From: Streptomyces sp. TLI_105
GTDB lineage: Bacteria > Actinomycetota > Actinomycetes > Streptomycetales > Streptomycetaceae
Assembly (NCBI RefSeq): GCF_900105415.1
Contig: NZ_FNSM01000001.1
Coordinates: forward strand, 8,130,001 to 8,194,000
Direction: 5' to 3'
Length of the DNA: 64,000 nt
How positions within the stretch are numbered: position 1 is the first letter of the stretch; every line of letters starts with the position of its first letter. The notes below the pieces were generated by a model that had not been told where the DNA came from, ran no database searches, and saw only the letters and a program-made list of their open reading frames with translations. This document shows positions 1-8,132 of the stretch, in pieces. The translations under genes and the position numbers were made by a program.

Positions 1-1398
1 GAGCGAGGGCTGCTCGGGGTTGAGCCAGTGGACCCGGCGCGCGCGGTCCGCGACGAGACGCAGCGCCGCCGGATTCGGATCGGCACCGTTGGTGCGGGCG
101 TCGCCGAGGACGAAGACGACCGTGCGCGGGCCGACCGCCTCCGCGTACCGCTCGGCGAACTCCCCGAGCGCCGTCCCGTAGTCGCTCTGCCCGTGCCACC
201 CCGTGAGCTCCGCCTCCGCGAGGATGCGGTCGCCGAGCCCCGCCGGGTCGGCCGCGCCCCGCGCGATCAGCCCGGTCACCTCGTCCACCCGGTTGACGAA
301 GGCGAAGACCCGCACACGGCTGAACTGGTCGTGCAAGGCCTGCACCAGCAGCATCGTGAACTGCGCGAAACCGGCCACCGAGCCCGACACGTCACACAGC
401 AGGACCAGTTCGGGACGCCGGGGACGGCGCCGTCGCAGGACCGGGCGCACCGGCACGCCCCCGGTCGACAGCGAGCCGCGCAGAGTCCGCCGCAGATCGA
501 TCTCTCCGCGCGCCGCCCGGCGCCGCCGCGCCGCGAGCCGGGTGGCCAGCTTCCGCGCCAGCGGCCGTACCGTACGCCGCAACTCGTCCAGCTGCGCCCG
601 TCCGGCCAGCAGGAAGTCCACGCTGTCCGCCGTCCCCGCGACCGCCCGCCGCGCGACCCGGTCACGGCCCTGCCGCTCGGCGACGCGCCGCCGGGCCTCG
701 GTCCGCACGCGCTCCCGGAAGGCCTCGATGCGCCGCCGGATCTCGTCGTCGAGCAGCCGCTCGGTGAACTCGGGGTCATCGTCCGTGGCCGTCGCGCGCA
801 GCCGCTCGCGCACCCGGGCGAGCAGCGTCTCGGGGCGCAGCCGGGAGAGCGTCTGGTACGAGGACCAGCCGTCCGACTCCGGACCGGAGCCGTAGCCGCC
901 GAACCCGCCCACCGCCTCGGCGGCCAGCCGGTCGAGTGCGGCGCCGTCTCCGGCGGTGAGGGCCTCGGCGAGCCGGTCCCGCAGCGCGGCGAGGCCCGCG
1001 GGCGTGTTCTCGTACGCCTCGGCCGGGCCGGGAGCGGCGCCCAGCGGGAAGTACAGGTCGAAGACCTGGTCGAACACCGTCCGTTGGCCCTCTCCGTGGA
1101 GCAGCGTCGCCGCCAGCGCCTCCCGGACCCGCTCCCGTTCGGTGAAGCCGACGGCTTCGAGGGCCAGTCCCGCGTCCACGGTCTCCCCGGTCCCGATTCC
1201 GAACCCGTGGGCGCGCAGCGTCGAGACGAGCCCGGTGAGCCGCACCACGGCCCCGGCGGCGGCCGCCGGGCGGTCCGTGCCGGCGAGGCTCGCCCCGGCC
1301 CCGGACCCGGCGTCCGCCGGGCGGTCCGTGCGGGCCGGGCCGACCCCGGCCGCAGCCCCGTCCCTGTCCGCCGGGCCGTCCTTGTCCGCCGGGCTCAC
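1..1398 (-). CDS. VWA domain protein (CoxE-like), 3' end cut by window
   Basis: This is the VWA partner of the downstream-numbered MoxR ATPase. MoxR/VWA pairs act as chaperone-like modules that help assemble or activate target complexes; the target is unknown here. About 466 codons are visible and the C-terminus lies beyond the left edge. The N-terminal ~50 residues are low-complexity (Ala, Gly, Asp, Pro). A MIDAS motif DVSGS follows LVLLC near residue 335, with a later NRVDEVTG segment, which supports a metal-binding VWA fold. The GTG start overlaps the MoxR stop codon (GTGA at 1395-1398), so translation is probably coupled. The family is clear, the substrate is not. Confidence 0.87.
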   Translation of the reverse strand, partial: MSPADKDGPADRDGAAAGVGPARTDRPADAGSGAGASLAGTDRPAAAAGAVVRLTGLVSTLRAHGFGIGTGETVDAGLALEAVGFTERERVREALAATLLHGEGQRTVFDQVFDLYFPLGAAPGPAEAYENTPAGLAALRDRLAEALTAGDGAALDRLAAEAVGGFGGYGSGPESDGWSSYQTLSRLRPETLLARVRERLRATATDDDPEFTERLLDDEIRRRIEAFRERVRTEARRRVAERQGRDRVARRAVAGTADSVDFLLAGRAQLDELRRTVRPLARKLATRLAARRRRAARGEIDLRRTLRGSLSTGGVPVRPVLRRRRPRRPELVLLCDVSGSVAGFAQFTMLLVQALHDQFSRVRVFAFVNRVDEVTGLIARGAADPAGLGDRILAEAELTGWHGQSDYGTALGEFAERYAEAVGPRTVVFVLGDARTNGADPNPAALRLVADRARRVHWLNPEQPSL

Positions 1399-2264
1399 AC
1401 CGTGTCCAGGTCGAGCTTGGCCGCCGCCTTCACGATGTCCTCCTGGTGCTTGAGGAGGACGCCGAGGGTCTCCCGTACGACCCCTTCGTCCAGCCGGTCC
1501 GCGCCGAGCGCGAGCAGCGTGCGGGCCCAGTCGATCGTCTCCGACACGGACGGCACCTTCCGCAGGTCCATCGCCCGCAGCGCCCCCACGACCCGTACGA
1601 CGGACGCGGCGAGTTCGGCGTCGAGGCCGGGGACCTTGAGGGTCACGATCCTGCGCTCCAGCTCCTCCTCGGGGAAACCGATGTGCAGGAAGAGACAGCG
1701 GCGGCGCAGCGCCTCGGACAGCTCACGGCTGGCGTTCGAGGTGAGCACGGTGAACGGCCGCCGCGTCGCCGTGATCGTGCCGAGCTCGGGCACGGTCACC
1801 TGGAAGTCGCCGAGCACCTCGAGGAGCAGCCCCTCCACCTCGACGTCGGCCTTGTCGGTCTCGTCGACGAGCAGCACCGTCGGCTCCTCGGAGCGGATCG
1901 CGGTGAGCAGCGGCCGGGGGAGCAGGAACTCCTCGCCGAAGATGTCCGTCCGCGTCTCGTCCCAGGACTCGCCCCGCCCGGCCGTGATGCGCAGCAGCTG
2001 CTTGGCGTGGTTCCACTCGTACAGCGCGCGGGACTCGTCCACGCCCTCGTAGCACTGCAGCCGGACCAGACGCGCCCCCGTGGCCTCGGTGACGGCCTTG
2101 GCGAGCTGCGTCTTGCCGACGCCGGCCGGCCCCTCGACGAGCAGCGGCTTGCCCAGCCGGTCGGCGAGGAAGACGGTGGTGGCGACGGCCGGCGACGCCA
2201 GGTAGCCGGTCGTGGCGAGCCGTTCGGCGACGTCGTCGACGGAGGTGAAGAATCCGGTCGTCAT
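1395..2264 (-). CDS. MoxR-family AAA+ ATPase
   Basis: A 289-residue AAA+ ATPase of the MoxR family. It has a Walker A motif GPAGVGKTQ near residue 45, a Walker B-type LLVDETDKAD near residue 108, and a sensor segment VLTSNASREL. MoxR proteins use ATP to remodel partners, usually with a VWA protein, and here the VWA gene follows with a 4-nt overlap. The ATG at 2264 was chosen because a G-rich ribosome-binding stretch (GGGGGGACAGCC) lies just upstream and the family N-terminus starts here. The frame stays open much further upstream, but that part has no recognisable protein and overlaps the divergent phosphatase gene. Confidence 0.92.
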   Translation of the reverse strand: MTTGFFTSVDDVAERLATTGYLASPAVATTVFLADRLGKPLLVEGPAGVGKTQLAKAVTEATGARLVRLQCYEGVDESRALYEWNHAKQLLRITAGRGESWDETRTDIFGEEFLLPRPLLTAIRSEEPTVLLVDETDKADVEVEGLLLEVLGDFQVTVPELGTITATRRPFTVLTSNASRELSEALRRRCLFLHIGFPEEELERRIVTLKVPGLDAELAASVVRVVGALRAMDLRKVPSVSETIDWARTLLALGADRLDEGVVRETLGVLLKHQEDIVKAAAKLDLDTV

Positions 2265-2447
2265 GGCTGTCCCCCCGGGGAAGCGGAATCTCTTACTGGC
2301 CAGTAGCCTCAGCTGTACTTGATCAGATCGGGCACCACCGCACAACCGTCCCGCGCGAGCTCCGTGCCGAGCACGGGGCGGTCGCGTGGTGGTGCAATGG
2401 GGGGACCGGGTACGCGACCCGGAGGCCCGCACGGCGGTGGAGGTGTC

Positions 2448-3725
2448 GTGACGGAACGGGAGGAGACCCTCCTGACCAGGGCACGGGCCCTGGAGCAGGC
2501 GATCGGCGAGATCGGCACGACGCTCGACGAGACGACCACCTGCCGCGAACTCGCGGCCTTCCTCGCCCACCACCTCCACGGCGCCGTCGCGGTCGACCTG
2601 CTCGACGCACCGGGAGCCCCGGCCCGCCGCGCGGCATCGACCGACCTGCCACCCCCCGGAGCCTCCGCCGCGGGCCCGGCCGCCTCCCGGGCTTCCCGCG
2701 CGGGCTCCGTGGCGGCACGGGCATCCGCCGCAGGCCCGGTGACCTTCGGGGCCGCGCCCGGGGCCTCCGCCGCGGGTCCACGCGCCTCCCGGGCTTCCCG
2801 CGCGGGCTCCGTCGCGGCACGGGCCTCCGCCGCGGGCCCGGACGCCCCCAGCCTCGCCGTCCCCCTCGCCGTTCACGACGAGGCTCCCTTCGGGACCGTG
2901 ATCGTCACGCGCCACGGGCCCGGTTTCTCGGCCGACGAGGCCGCGGTCCTCCGGCACGCGGCCCGGCTGGCCGCCCGGCACCTCGGCCATGTCCGCCGCC
3001 TCGCCGCCACCGAGGACACCGCGCTCCACCTCCAGCGCGCCCTCGTCGCCGAACCCGGCCGACCGCACCCCAACCTGGAGATCGCGGGAGGCTACCTCCC
3101 GGCGGGCCCCCGCGCCCTCGTGGGCGGCGACTGGTTCGAGACCGTGCGCCTCCACTTCGGCCGCAGCCTCCTCGTCGTCGGCGACGTGATGGGCCACGGG
3201 CTCGACGCGGCCGTCGACATGAACGCCTACCGCACGGCGCTCCGCGAGGCCGCCGCGACCGATCTGCCGCCGCACCGGGTGCTGCGCCACCTCGACTCGG
3301 TGGTCGCCCAGGACGATGCCCGCCGCCCCGCCACCTGCCTGCTCGTCCGGGTGGACCCGGCCCGCGGCACCGCGACCTTCGCCGGCGCCGGGCATCTGCC
3401 GCCCGCCGTGTTCGGCCCGGACGGCTCCGCCGAGCTCGTCGACCTCCCGGTGGGGCCGCCGCTGGGCACCGGCGTCGGCGGCTACGAACCGACCACGCGC
3501 CCGCTCGCCCCGGGCGAGACCCTGCTGATCTTCACCGACGGCCTCGTCGAGCGGCGCGGGGAGGACATCGACCTGTCGCTCGCCCGCCTCGCCGCCCTCC
3601 GGCTCCCCGCGGGCTCCGGCCCCGAGCAGGTCGTCGAAGAGGTGCTCCACCGCCTCGACGCGCATCACGCGGAGGACGACGTGGCCGTCCTCGCCGCCCG
3701 CGTCCGCGCCCGCCCCGCACCATGA
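2448..3725 (+). CDS. SpoIIE-type PP2C protein phosphatase
   Basis: A predicted cytosolic serine/threonine phosphatase of 425 residues that likely dephosphorylates anti-sigma-factor antagonists. The N-terminal part is GAF-like; the C-terminal half is a SpoIIE/PP2C domain with GGDWFETV, VVGDVMGHGLDAA, LLIFTDGLVE and EDDVAVLAAR, which carry the metal-binding Asp residues. The GTG at 2448 has a good GGTGGAGG site; starts further upstream lack one. The linker after about residue 65 is an Ala/Ser/Arg-rich duplicated segment (see repeat). The gene is divergent from the MoxR operon. Its partner anti-sigma or STAS protein is not in the window. Confidence 0.88.
   Translation: MTEREETLLTRARALEQAIGEIGTTLDETTTCRELAAFLAHHLHGAVAVDLLDAPGAPARRAASTDLPPPGASAAGPAASRASRAGSVAARASAAGPVTFGAAPGASAAGPRASRASRAGSVAARASAAGPDAPSLAVPLAVHDEAPFGTVIVTRHGPGFSADEAAVLRHAARLAARHLGHVRRLAATEDTALHLQRALVAEPGRPHPNLEIAGGYLPAGPRALVGGDWFETVRLHFGRSLLVVGDVMGHGLDAAVDMNAYRTALREAAATDLPPHRVLRHLDSVVAQDDARRPATCLLVRVDPARGTATFAGAGHLPPAVFGPDGSAELVDLPVGPPLGTGVGGYEPTTRPLAPGETLLIFTDGLVERRGEDIDLSLARLAALRLPAGSGPEQVVEEVLHRLDAHHAEDDVAVLAARVRARPAP
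2661..2845 (+). repeat. in-frame duplication inside phosphatase linker
   Basis: Two copies of an ~82 bp segment start at 2661 and 2763, a period of 102 bp or 34 codons. Each encodes GASAAGP, ASRASRAG, SVAARASAAGP. The copies differ at only a few bases, so the duplication looks recent. It lengthens the linker between the N-terminal region and the phosphatase domain without breaking frame. Confidence 0.85.
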
Positions 3726-3861
3726 CACAGAGTCACCCCGCCTCCACGCGCAGCCGTGACGCACGGTCACACCACCCCCGCCGACGACCTGTTTCACGCC
3801 GCGGCGGGATTGTTGCGGCAGGACGCTTGTGCGCGGCCCCGTGGCCCGGCACGCTCCTCGT

Positions 3862-4227
3862 ATGAACACGGCCAGGCATGCCAGTGAACGTCTGATGAGC
3901 TGGCCCTCGCTGACCCCCGGTCGCACCCATTGCGGCGCCGAGGTCGGACTGGGCACCGGGACGCAGGAGATCGTCCACTTCCACGGTGAACACGAGGCGG
4001 ACGTCCACCTCACGCGCGCCATGGTCGCGAAGCTGCGCCCGGCCCTCCTCGGGTCGAGCGCGGTCCGTCTGCGGGCCGGATCGGGCTGGGTGACGGTCCG
4101 TCTGGACATGGGCTCGGACATCGACCTGCTCGCCACCCTGGTGAGCGCGGCCCTCCAGGCCAACGGCGTCCCCGACGTCGCCCCGGACGGCTGCACCCGC
4201 ACCCTCCCCGTCTCCGGCACCCGCTGA
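3862..4227 (+). CDS. DUF5519 (luciferase-domain) family protein
   Basis: A 121-residue soluble protein. The segments QEIVHFHGEHEADVHLTR and SGWVTVRLDMGSDIDLL match the pattern of the short family annotated as luciferase domain/DUF5519, whose biochemical role is not established. The name does not mean light emission. No strong ribosome-binding site precedes ATG 3862; an in-frame GTG at 3829 and ATG at 3895 are alternatives. It stands alone between the phosphatase gene and the convergent thioesterase gene. Confidence 0.65.
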   Translation: MNTARHASERLMSWPSLTPGRTHCGAEVGLGTGTQEIVHFHGEHEADVHLTRAMVAKLRPALLGSSAVRLRAGSGWVTVRLDMGSDIDLLATLVSAALQANGVPDVAPDGCTRTLPVSGTR

Positions 4228-4247
4228 ATCCCCGGGAACCGGCAGGG

Positions 4248-4739
4248 CTACGAGGGAACAGGGAAGAGCATGCACGTGCTCGTCGCGTGAGCGAGGAGCC
4301 GGTCCTCCGCGTCGTACAGGCCCGCCTCGGCCAGTGCCGTGCGGCGCCCCTGCGACAGCACCGTGCCGACGGCCCGGATCTTGCCCGTGTCCATCGTGAT
4401 CGGGCGGAGGAAGCGGGTCGACAGGTCGAGCGAGGTGTACGCCGTGCCGTGCGGGAGCGTGCTGTGCACCGCGCAGCCGGCGGCTGAGTCGAGCAGGGTC
4501 GCGTAGACCCCGCCGTGCACGCTTCCGATCGGGTTGTAGTGCTCCTCGCCGGGTTCGAGCGCGAACACCGCGCGTCCCGGCTCGACCTCCTCCAGGGTGA
4601 AGCCGAGCAGGGCGGCTATCGGCGGACCGGGCAGCCGGCCCGCCACCATCTCCCGCAGGAAGTCGATGCCCGCCATCGACATCGCGGCGCGCGCGGTGGC
4701 CCCGGCGTCCTCCCACTCGACCGTGCGTGACCGCCCCAT
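4248..4739 (-). CDS. PaaI-family hotdog thioesterase
   Basis: A 163-residue single hotdog-fold protein that probably hydrolyses acyl-CoA or aryl-CoA thioesters. The segment EEHYNPIGSVHGGVYATLLD contains the HGG motif and the catalytic acid of the PaaI/YbgC type; RFLRPITMD and GRRTALAEA complete the fold. ATG 4739 is preferred because GGAG lies 5 nt upstream; GTG 4742 would be too close. It is divergent from an HxlR regulator, and palindromes in the shared promoter suggest that the regulator controls it. The native substrate cannot be told from sequence. Confidence 0.86.
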   Translation of the reverse strand: MGRSRTVEWEDAGATARAAMSMAGIDFLREMVAGRLPGPPIAALLGFTLEEVEPGRAVFALEPGEEHYNPIGSVHGGVYATLLDSAAGCAVHSTLPHGTAYTSLDLSTRFLRPITMDTGKIRAVGTVLSQGRRTALAEAGLYDAEDRLLAHATSTCMLFPVPS

Positions 4740-4777
4740 CACCGCTCCACTCCGCTCATCATCTGACTCTGTATGGC

Positions 4778-4814
4778 GAAGCTAGCTTCCGTGTCGGCTG
4801 GCTGTCAACGACAG
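4778..4814. promoter_or_regulatory. palindromic operator candidates between thioesterase and HxlR genes
   Basis: GAAGCTAGCTTC at 4778-4789 is a perfect 12-bp palindrome. CTGTC-AAC-GACAG at 4802-4814 is a second inverted repeat. On the minus strand TTGACA (4808-4803) with a TAGCTT hexamer about 18 bp downstream gives a plausible thioesterase promoter; the first palindrome covers its -10 and the second its -35. This fits repression by the adjacent HxlR protein, which is inference. Confidence 0.55.
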
Positions 4815-4837
4815 AGCCAGGTGGCTACAGTGGGCGG

Positions 4838-5314
4838 ATGAACTGGCTGGAGACGGATACGGAGAACTGCCCGGTCCGCCGTGCCCTGGACGTCGTGGGC
4901 GAGAAATGGAGCCTGCTCATCCTGCGCGAGGCCTTCAACGGCGTCCGCCGGTACGAGGAGTTCCGCCACCACCTCGGCCTCTCGGAAGCCGTCCTCGCCG
5001 ACCGCCTCCGCAAACTCGTCGCCGCCGGGGTCCTGCGCTGCGAGCCCTACCGCGAACCCGGCGCCCGCACCCGCAACGAGTACCGGCTCACCCGCAAGGG
5101 CGTCGACCTCTGGCCCGTGCTCCTCGCCCTCAAGCAGTGGGGCGACACCCACGCCGCCGAGCCCGAGGGCCCGGTTCTCGACATCCGGCACACCGACTGC
5201 GGCGCCCCCGTCCGCGTCGTCGTCCAGTGCGAGGGCGAGGAACGGGCCACCCTCACCGCCCGCGACGTCACCGTCCGCCCCGGCCCCGGCGCCCGCCCGC
5301 TCCCGGCCCGGTGA
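4838..5314 (+). CDS. HxlR-family winged-helix regulator
   Basis: A 158-residue transcription factor. It shows the HxlR hallmark CPVRRALDVVGEKWSLLILR near residue 9, then RRYEEFRHHLGLSEAVLADRL (recognition helix) and the wing NEYRLTRKGVDLWPVL. The N-terminal Cys in NCPV is often a redox or electrophile sensor in this family, so it may respond to reactive species. ATG 4838 starts at the family N-terminus; a TACAGT -10-like hexamer ends 7 nt before it, so the mRNA may have almost no leader. The divergent thioesterase gene is the likely target. Confidence 0.9.
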   Translation: MNWLETDTENCPVRRALDVVGEKWSLLILREAFNGVRRYEEFRHHLGLSEAVLADRLRKLVAAGVLRCEPYREPGARTRNEYRLTRKGVDLWPVLLALKQWGDTHAAEPEGPVLDIRHTDCGAPVRVVVQCEGEERATLTARDVTVRPGPGARPLPAR

Positions 5315-5389
5315 CCCGAGCCGGGACCGCCCACCCGTTCGGCCCCACTCCTGAGATGTCCCCGCGCCCCGCCGGGTACCTCACCAGGC

Positions 5390-6247
5390 ATGCCCTCCAC
5401 ACCCGGTCCGCCGCGCGGCGGTGCCCCCGCCGAACACGGTCACTGGTTCGCACGGCTCCACACGCGCGTGCTCGCCTCCTCGATCGGCCTCGCCTGGAGC
5501 CGAGGCCGGGCCATGGAACTCATGCACCGCGCCATGGGCTTCGCGGCGCTCAGCCTGCTCACCCTCGTCCCCCTGCTCATCGTCATCGCCGCGGCCGACC
5601 TCGCCAGCGGCCACGGCTTCGCCCGCTGGCTCGTCCAGGGCCTCGGCGTCTCCGAGGTCTCCCAGGAGGAGGTCGAGCGGCTCTTCGGCCAGCCGGGACA
5701 GGCCCTGCAACGCACCACCGCCTTCGGCCTCGCCGCCCTCGCCGCCTTCGGCGTCACCTTCGGATCCGCCGTACAGACCGGGTACGAGCGGGTCTGGGAC
5801 CTCCCCACCGCCCGCTGGCACACCATGTGGCGGCACGTCGTCTGGCTCGGCGTCCTCATCGCGTCCCTGCTGCTCTTCGTCGCCTTCCCCGCACCCGAGA
5901 ACGCGTCGGCGGGCGTCACCACCCTCGTCGCCTTCGGCGACCTCCTCGGCACCTTCGTCTTCTTCTGGTGGTCCCAGCGCTTCCTGCTCTGCGGCCGCAT
6001 CCGCTGGCGCGCCCTCGCCCCCGGCGCCGTGCTCACCGCCCTCGGACTGCTCGGGCTGCGGGTCTTCTCGCAGCTCGTCTTCTCCCCGCTGATCGCCTCG
6101 AACGCCGTGACGTACGGTCAGTTCGGCACCGTCCTCGTCCTCCAGTCCTGGCTCGTCGGCGTCGGATTCGTCGTGTACGGAGGCGCCCTCGTCGGGCGCC
6201 TCGTCCACGAAAACCTCGTCCTCCGCCGACTGCGGCGCCCCGGGTGA
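5390..6247 (+). CDS. YihY/BrkB-family inner membrane protein
   Basis: A 285-residue polytopic membrane protein. Hydrophobic segments such as AALSLLTLVPLLIVIAAADL, VVWLGVLIASLLLFVAF and the C-terminal SWLVGVGFVVYGGALVG, plus the family signature around FGSAVQTGYERVWDLP, place it in the YihY/virulence factor BrkB (YhjD-like) family. Members have about six transmembrane helices; transport or envelope roles have been proposed but the function is unsettled. The ATG has only a weak upstream site (ACCAGGC). It is convergent with the ABC permease gene, with 3 bp between stop codons. Confidence 0.85.
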   Translation: MPSTPGPPRGGAPAEHGHWFARLHTRVLASSIGLAWSRGRAMELMHRAMGFAALSLLTLVPLLIVIAAADLASGHGFARWLVQGLGVSEVSQEEVERLFGQPGQALQRTTAFGLAALAAFGVTFGSAVQTGYERVWDLPTARWHTMWRHVVWLGVLIASLLLFVAFPAPENASAGVTTLVAFGDLLGTFVFFWWSQRFLLCGRIRWRALAPGAVLTALGLLGLRVFSQLVFSPLIASNAVTYGQFGTVLVLQSWLVGVGFVVYGGALVGRLVHENLVLRRLRRPG

Positions 6248-6250
6248 CCC

Positions 6251-7093
6251 CTACTGGTCCCGGCCCCGCACCGCGAGGACCGTCACCACCGCCCCGCCCA
6301 GCGCCCACAGCACGAACACCAGCCACGCGCCGCCCGCCGACCACGGGAACAGCTCCCCGGCGGGCGGTCCCGCGTCCGCGAGCCGCCGCCAGGCGTGCAG
6401 CGGCGTCGCGTGCGCGAGCACCGCCGTCAGGTGACGCCGGTCCGAGAGCACCGCGGGCAGCAGCAGGAACAGGACCACCGCGCCGACGATCGAGACCGCG
6501 GCCTTCCGCAACAGCGCGCCGATCGCCATCCCGCCCACCGCGCACACCGGGGCGAGCAGGGCCGAGGCCACCACGATGCGCCCTGCCCCCGGGTGGGTGA
6601 TCGGCAGCCCGATGTCCCGGGCCGACAGCATCGCCTGCGTCGACCAGAACGAACCGACGGCGACCACCGCCCCGAACACGGTCTGCACCACCGCCACGAC
6701 CAGCACCTTCGCCGCCATGAGCGCACCCCGTGCCGGCACCGCCGTGAACGTCGTGCGGATCAGCCCGCTGCCGTACTCGCCGACCACCGCGACCGCTCCC
6801 ATGGCGGCCGAGGCGAGGATCAGGACCAGCGCCGCGTTGTACGTGAAGGCGTCCCACAGCGCCATGCCGTTCGCCACGAACTCGGCCCGGCTCGCCTCGT
6901 CGTACTGGAGCCAGTAGCGGTAGTGGTCCCAGGCGGTGCCGAAGTTGAAGGCGACCACGACGAGCGCGCCGAGCAGCAGCGACCAGCCCGTCGAGCGCAG
7001 CGACCACAGCTTCAGCCACTCCGACCCCACCAGGTCACGGAAACGGGCGCGGGGCTCCACCACGGAGGCCACGGGAACATCGAGGGTCGTCAT
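6251..7093 (-). CDS. ABC-2 type transporter permease
   Basis: A 280-residue membrane component of an ABC exporter. It has about six hydrophobic spans, including ALVLILASAAMGAVAVVGEY, VLVVAVVQTVFGAVVAVGSF and SIVGAVVLFLLLPAVL. The N-terminal FRDLVGSEWLKLWSLRSTGW is typical of BcrB/NatB-like permeases. The start ATG overlaps the stop of the upstream ATPase gene (ATGA at 7090-7093), so the two subunits form one coupled operon. The exported substrate (peptide antibiotic, drug or lipid) is unknown. Confidence 0.88.
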   Translation of the reverse strand: MTTLDVPVASVVEPRARFRDLVGSEWLKLWSLRSTGWSLLLGALVVVAFNFGTAWDHYRYWLQYDEASRAEFVANGMALWDAFTYNAALVLILASAAMGAVAVVGEYGSGLIRTTFTAVPARGALMAAKVLVVAVVQTVFGAVVAVGSFWSTQAMLSARDIGLPITHPGAGRIVVASALLAPVCAVGGMAIGALLRKAAVSIVGAVVLFLLLPAVLSDRRHLTAVLAHATPLHAWRRLADAGPPAGELFPWSAGGAWLVFVLWALGGAVVTVLAVRGRDQ

Positions 7094-7998
7094 CGGGCGT
7101 CTCCTGCCAGGTACTCGACGCTGTCGGCGGTCAGTTCCATGAACGCCTCCTCCAGGGAGGCCGTACGGGTGGTGAGCTGGTCGAGCAGCACCCGGTGCTC
7201 AAGGGCCAGTTCGCCGACGCGGGCCGCCGAGAGCCCGGTCACCGTCAGCAGACCGGCCTCCTCCTCGACCTCCGCGCCCTCCCCGAGCAGCAGCGCCGTC
7301 AGGCGCGCCCGGTCCGGCGTGCCGACCGTCACGCTCAGGCGCCTGCCCCGCGCGGCGAACTCCGTCAGGCTCTCCGCCGCGATCAGCGCTCCCCGGCCGA
7401 TGACCACCAACTCGTCCGCCGTGTGCTCCATCTCCGTCATCAGGTGACTCGACACGAAGACCGTGCGGCCCTCCTCCGCCAGCCGCCGGAACAGTCCCCG
7501 CACCCACTTCACGCCCTCCGGGTCGAGGCCGTTCAGCGGCTCGTCGAACAGCAGCACCGGCGGGTCGCCGAGCAGCGCCCCGGCGATGCCGAGCCGCTGC
7601 CGCATGCCCAGCGAGTACCCGCCGATCCGGCGCTTGGCCGCCCCCGCCAGGCCCACCTCCTCCAGGACCTCGTCGACCCGGGAGAGCGGGATGCGGTTGC
7701 TGCGCGCCAGGACCGCCAGATGCGCCCGCGCGGTGCGGCCGCCGTGCACGTCCCCGGCGTCGAGGAGCGCGCCGACGTGCCGCAGGCCGCGCGGCCGGTC
7801 CGCGAACGGCCGGCCGTCGACCGTCACCGAGCCGCTCGTCGGCGCGTGCAGGCCCAGCATCATCCGCAAGGTGGTGCTCTTGCCCGATCCGTTCGGGCCG
7901 AGGAATCCGGTGACCCGGCCCGGCCGGACCGTGAAGGTGAGCGCGTCGACGGCGGTCGTGGCGCCGTAGCGCTTGGTGAGTTCCCTGACTTCGATCAT
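7090..7998 (-). CDS. ABC transporter ATP-binding protein (BcrA/CcmA-like)
   Basis: A 302-residue nucleotide-binding subunit. Walker A is GPNGSGKST, the signature is the variant YSLGMRQRLGIA common in the BcrA/DrrA group, and Walker B is PVLLFDEPLNGLDPEG followed by the switch His in VSSHL. A C-terminal ~70-residue extension after the catalytic core is also typical of this group. ATG 7998 begins at the conserved MIEVRELTKRYG; no strong Shine-Dalgarno is visible. It is co-translated with the permease and divergent from a histidine kinase/response regulator pair, which may control it. Confidence 0.9.
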   Translation of the reverse strand: MIEVRELTKRYGATTAVDALTFTVRPGRVTGFLGPNGSGKSTTLRMMLGLHAPTSGSVTVDGRPFADRPRGLRHVGALLDAGDVHGGRTARAHLAVLARSNRIPLSRVDEVLEEVGLAGAAKRRIGGYSLGMRQRLGIAGALLGDPPVLLFDEPLNGLDPEGVKWVRGLFRRLAEEGRTVFVSSHLMTEMEHTADELVVIGRGALIAAESLTEFAARGRRLSVTVGTPDRARLTALLLGEGAEVEEEAGLLTVTGLSAARVGELALEHRVLLDQLTTRTASLEEAFMELTADSVEYLAGDAR

Positions 7999-8132
7999 GG
8001 GCACCACCGTGCCGTCCGGGCCCCGCGCCGGGCATCGGACCAGCACGGACAATCCGCGGCGGGCCCTGTCACCCCAGGTCGTACACCCCCGGTCCGATGC
8101 CCGCCGCAGGGGCCGCCGTTTACGATCACCGC

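Noticed and set aside
3733..4716. long minus-strand open frame opposite the DUF5519 and thioesterase genes
   Set aside because: Arg/Gly/Pro-rich composition without protein features; caused by high-GC third positions of real genes.
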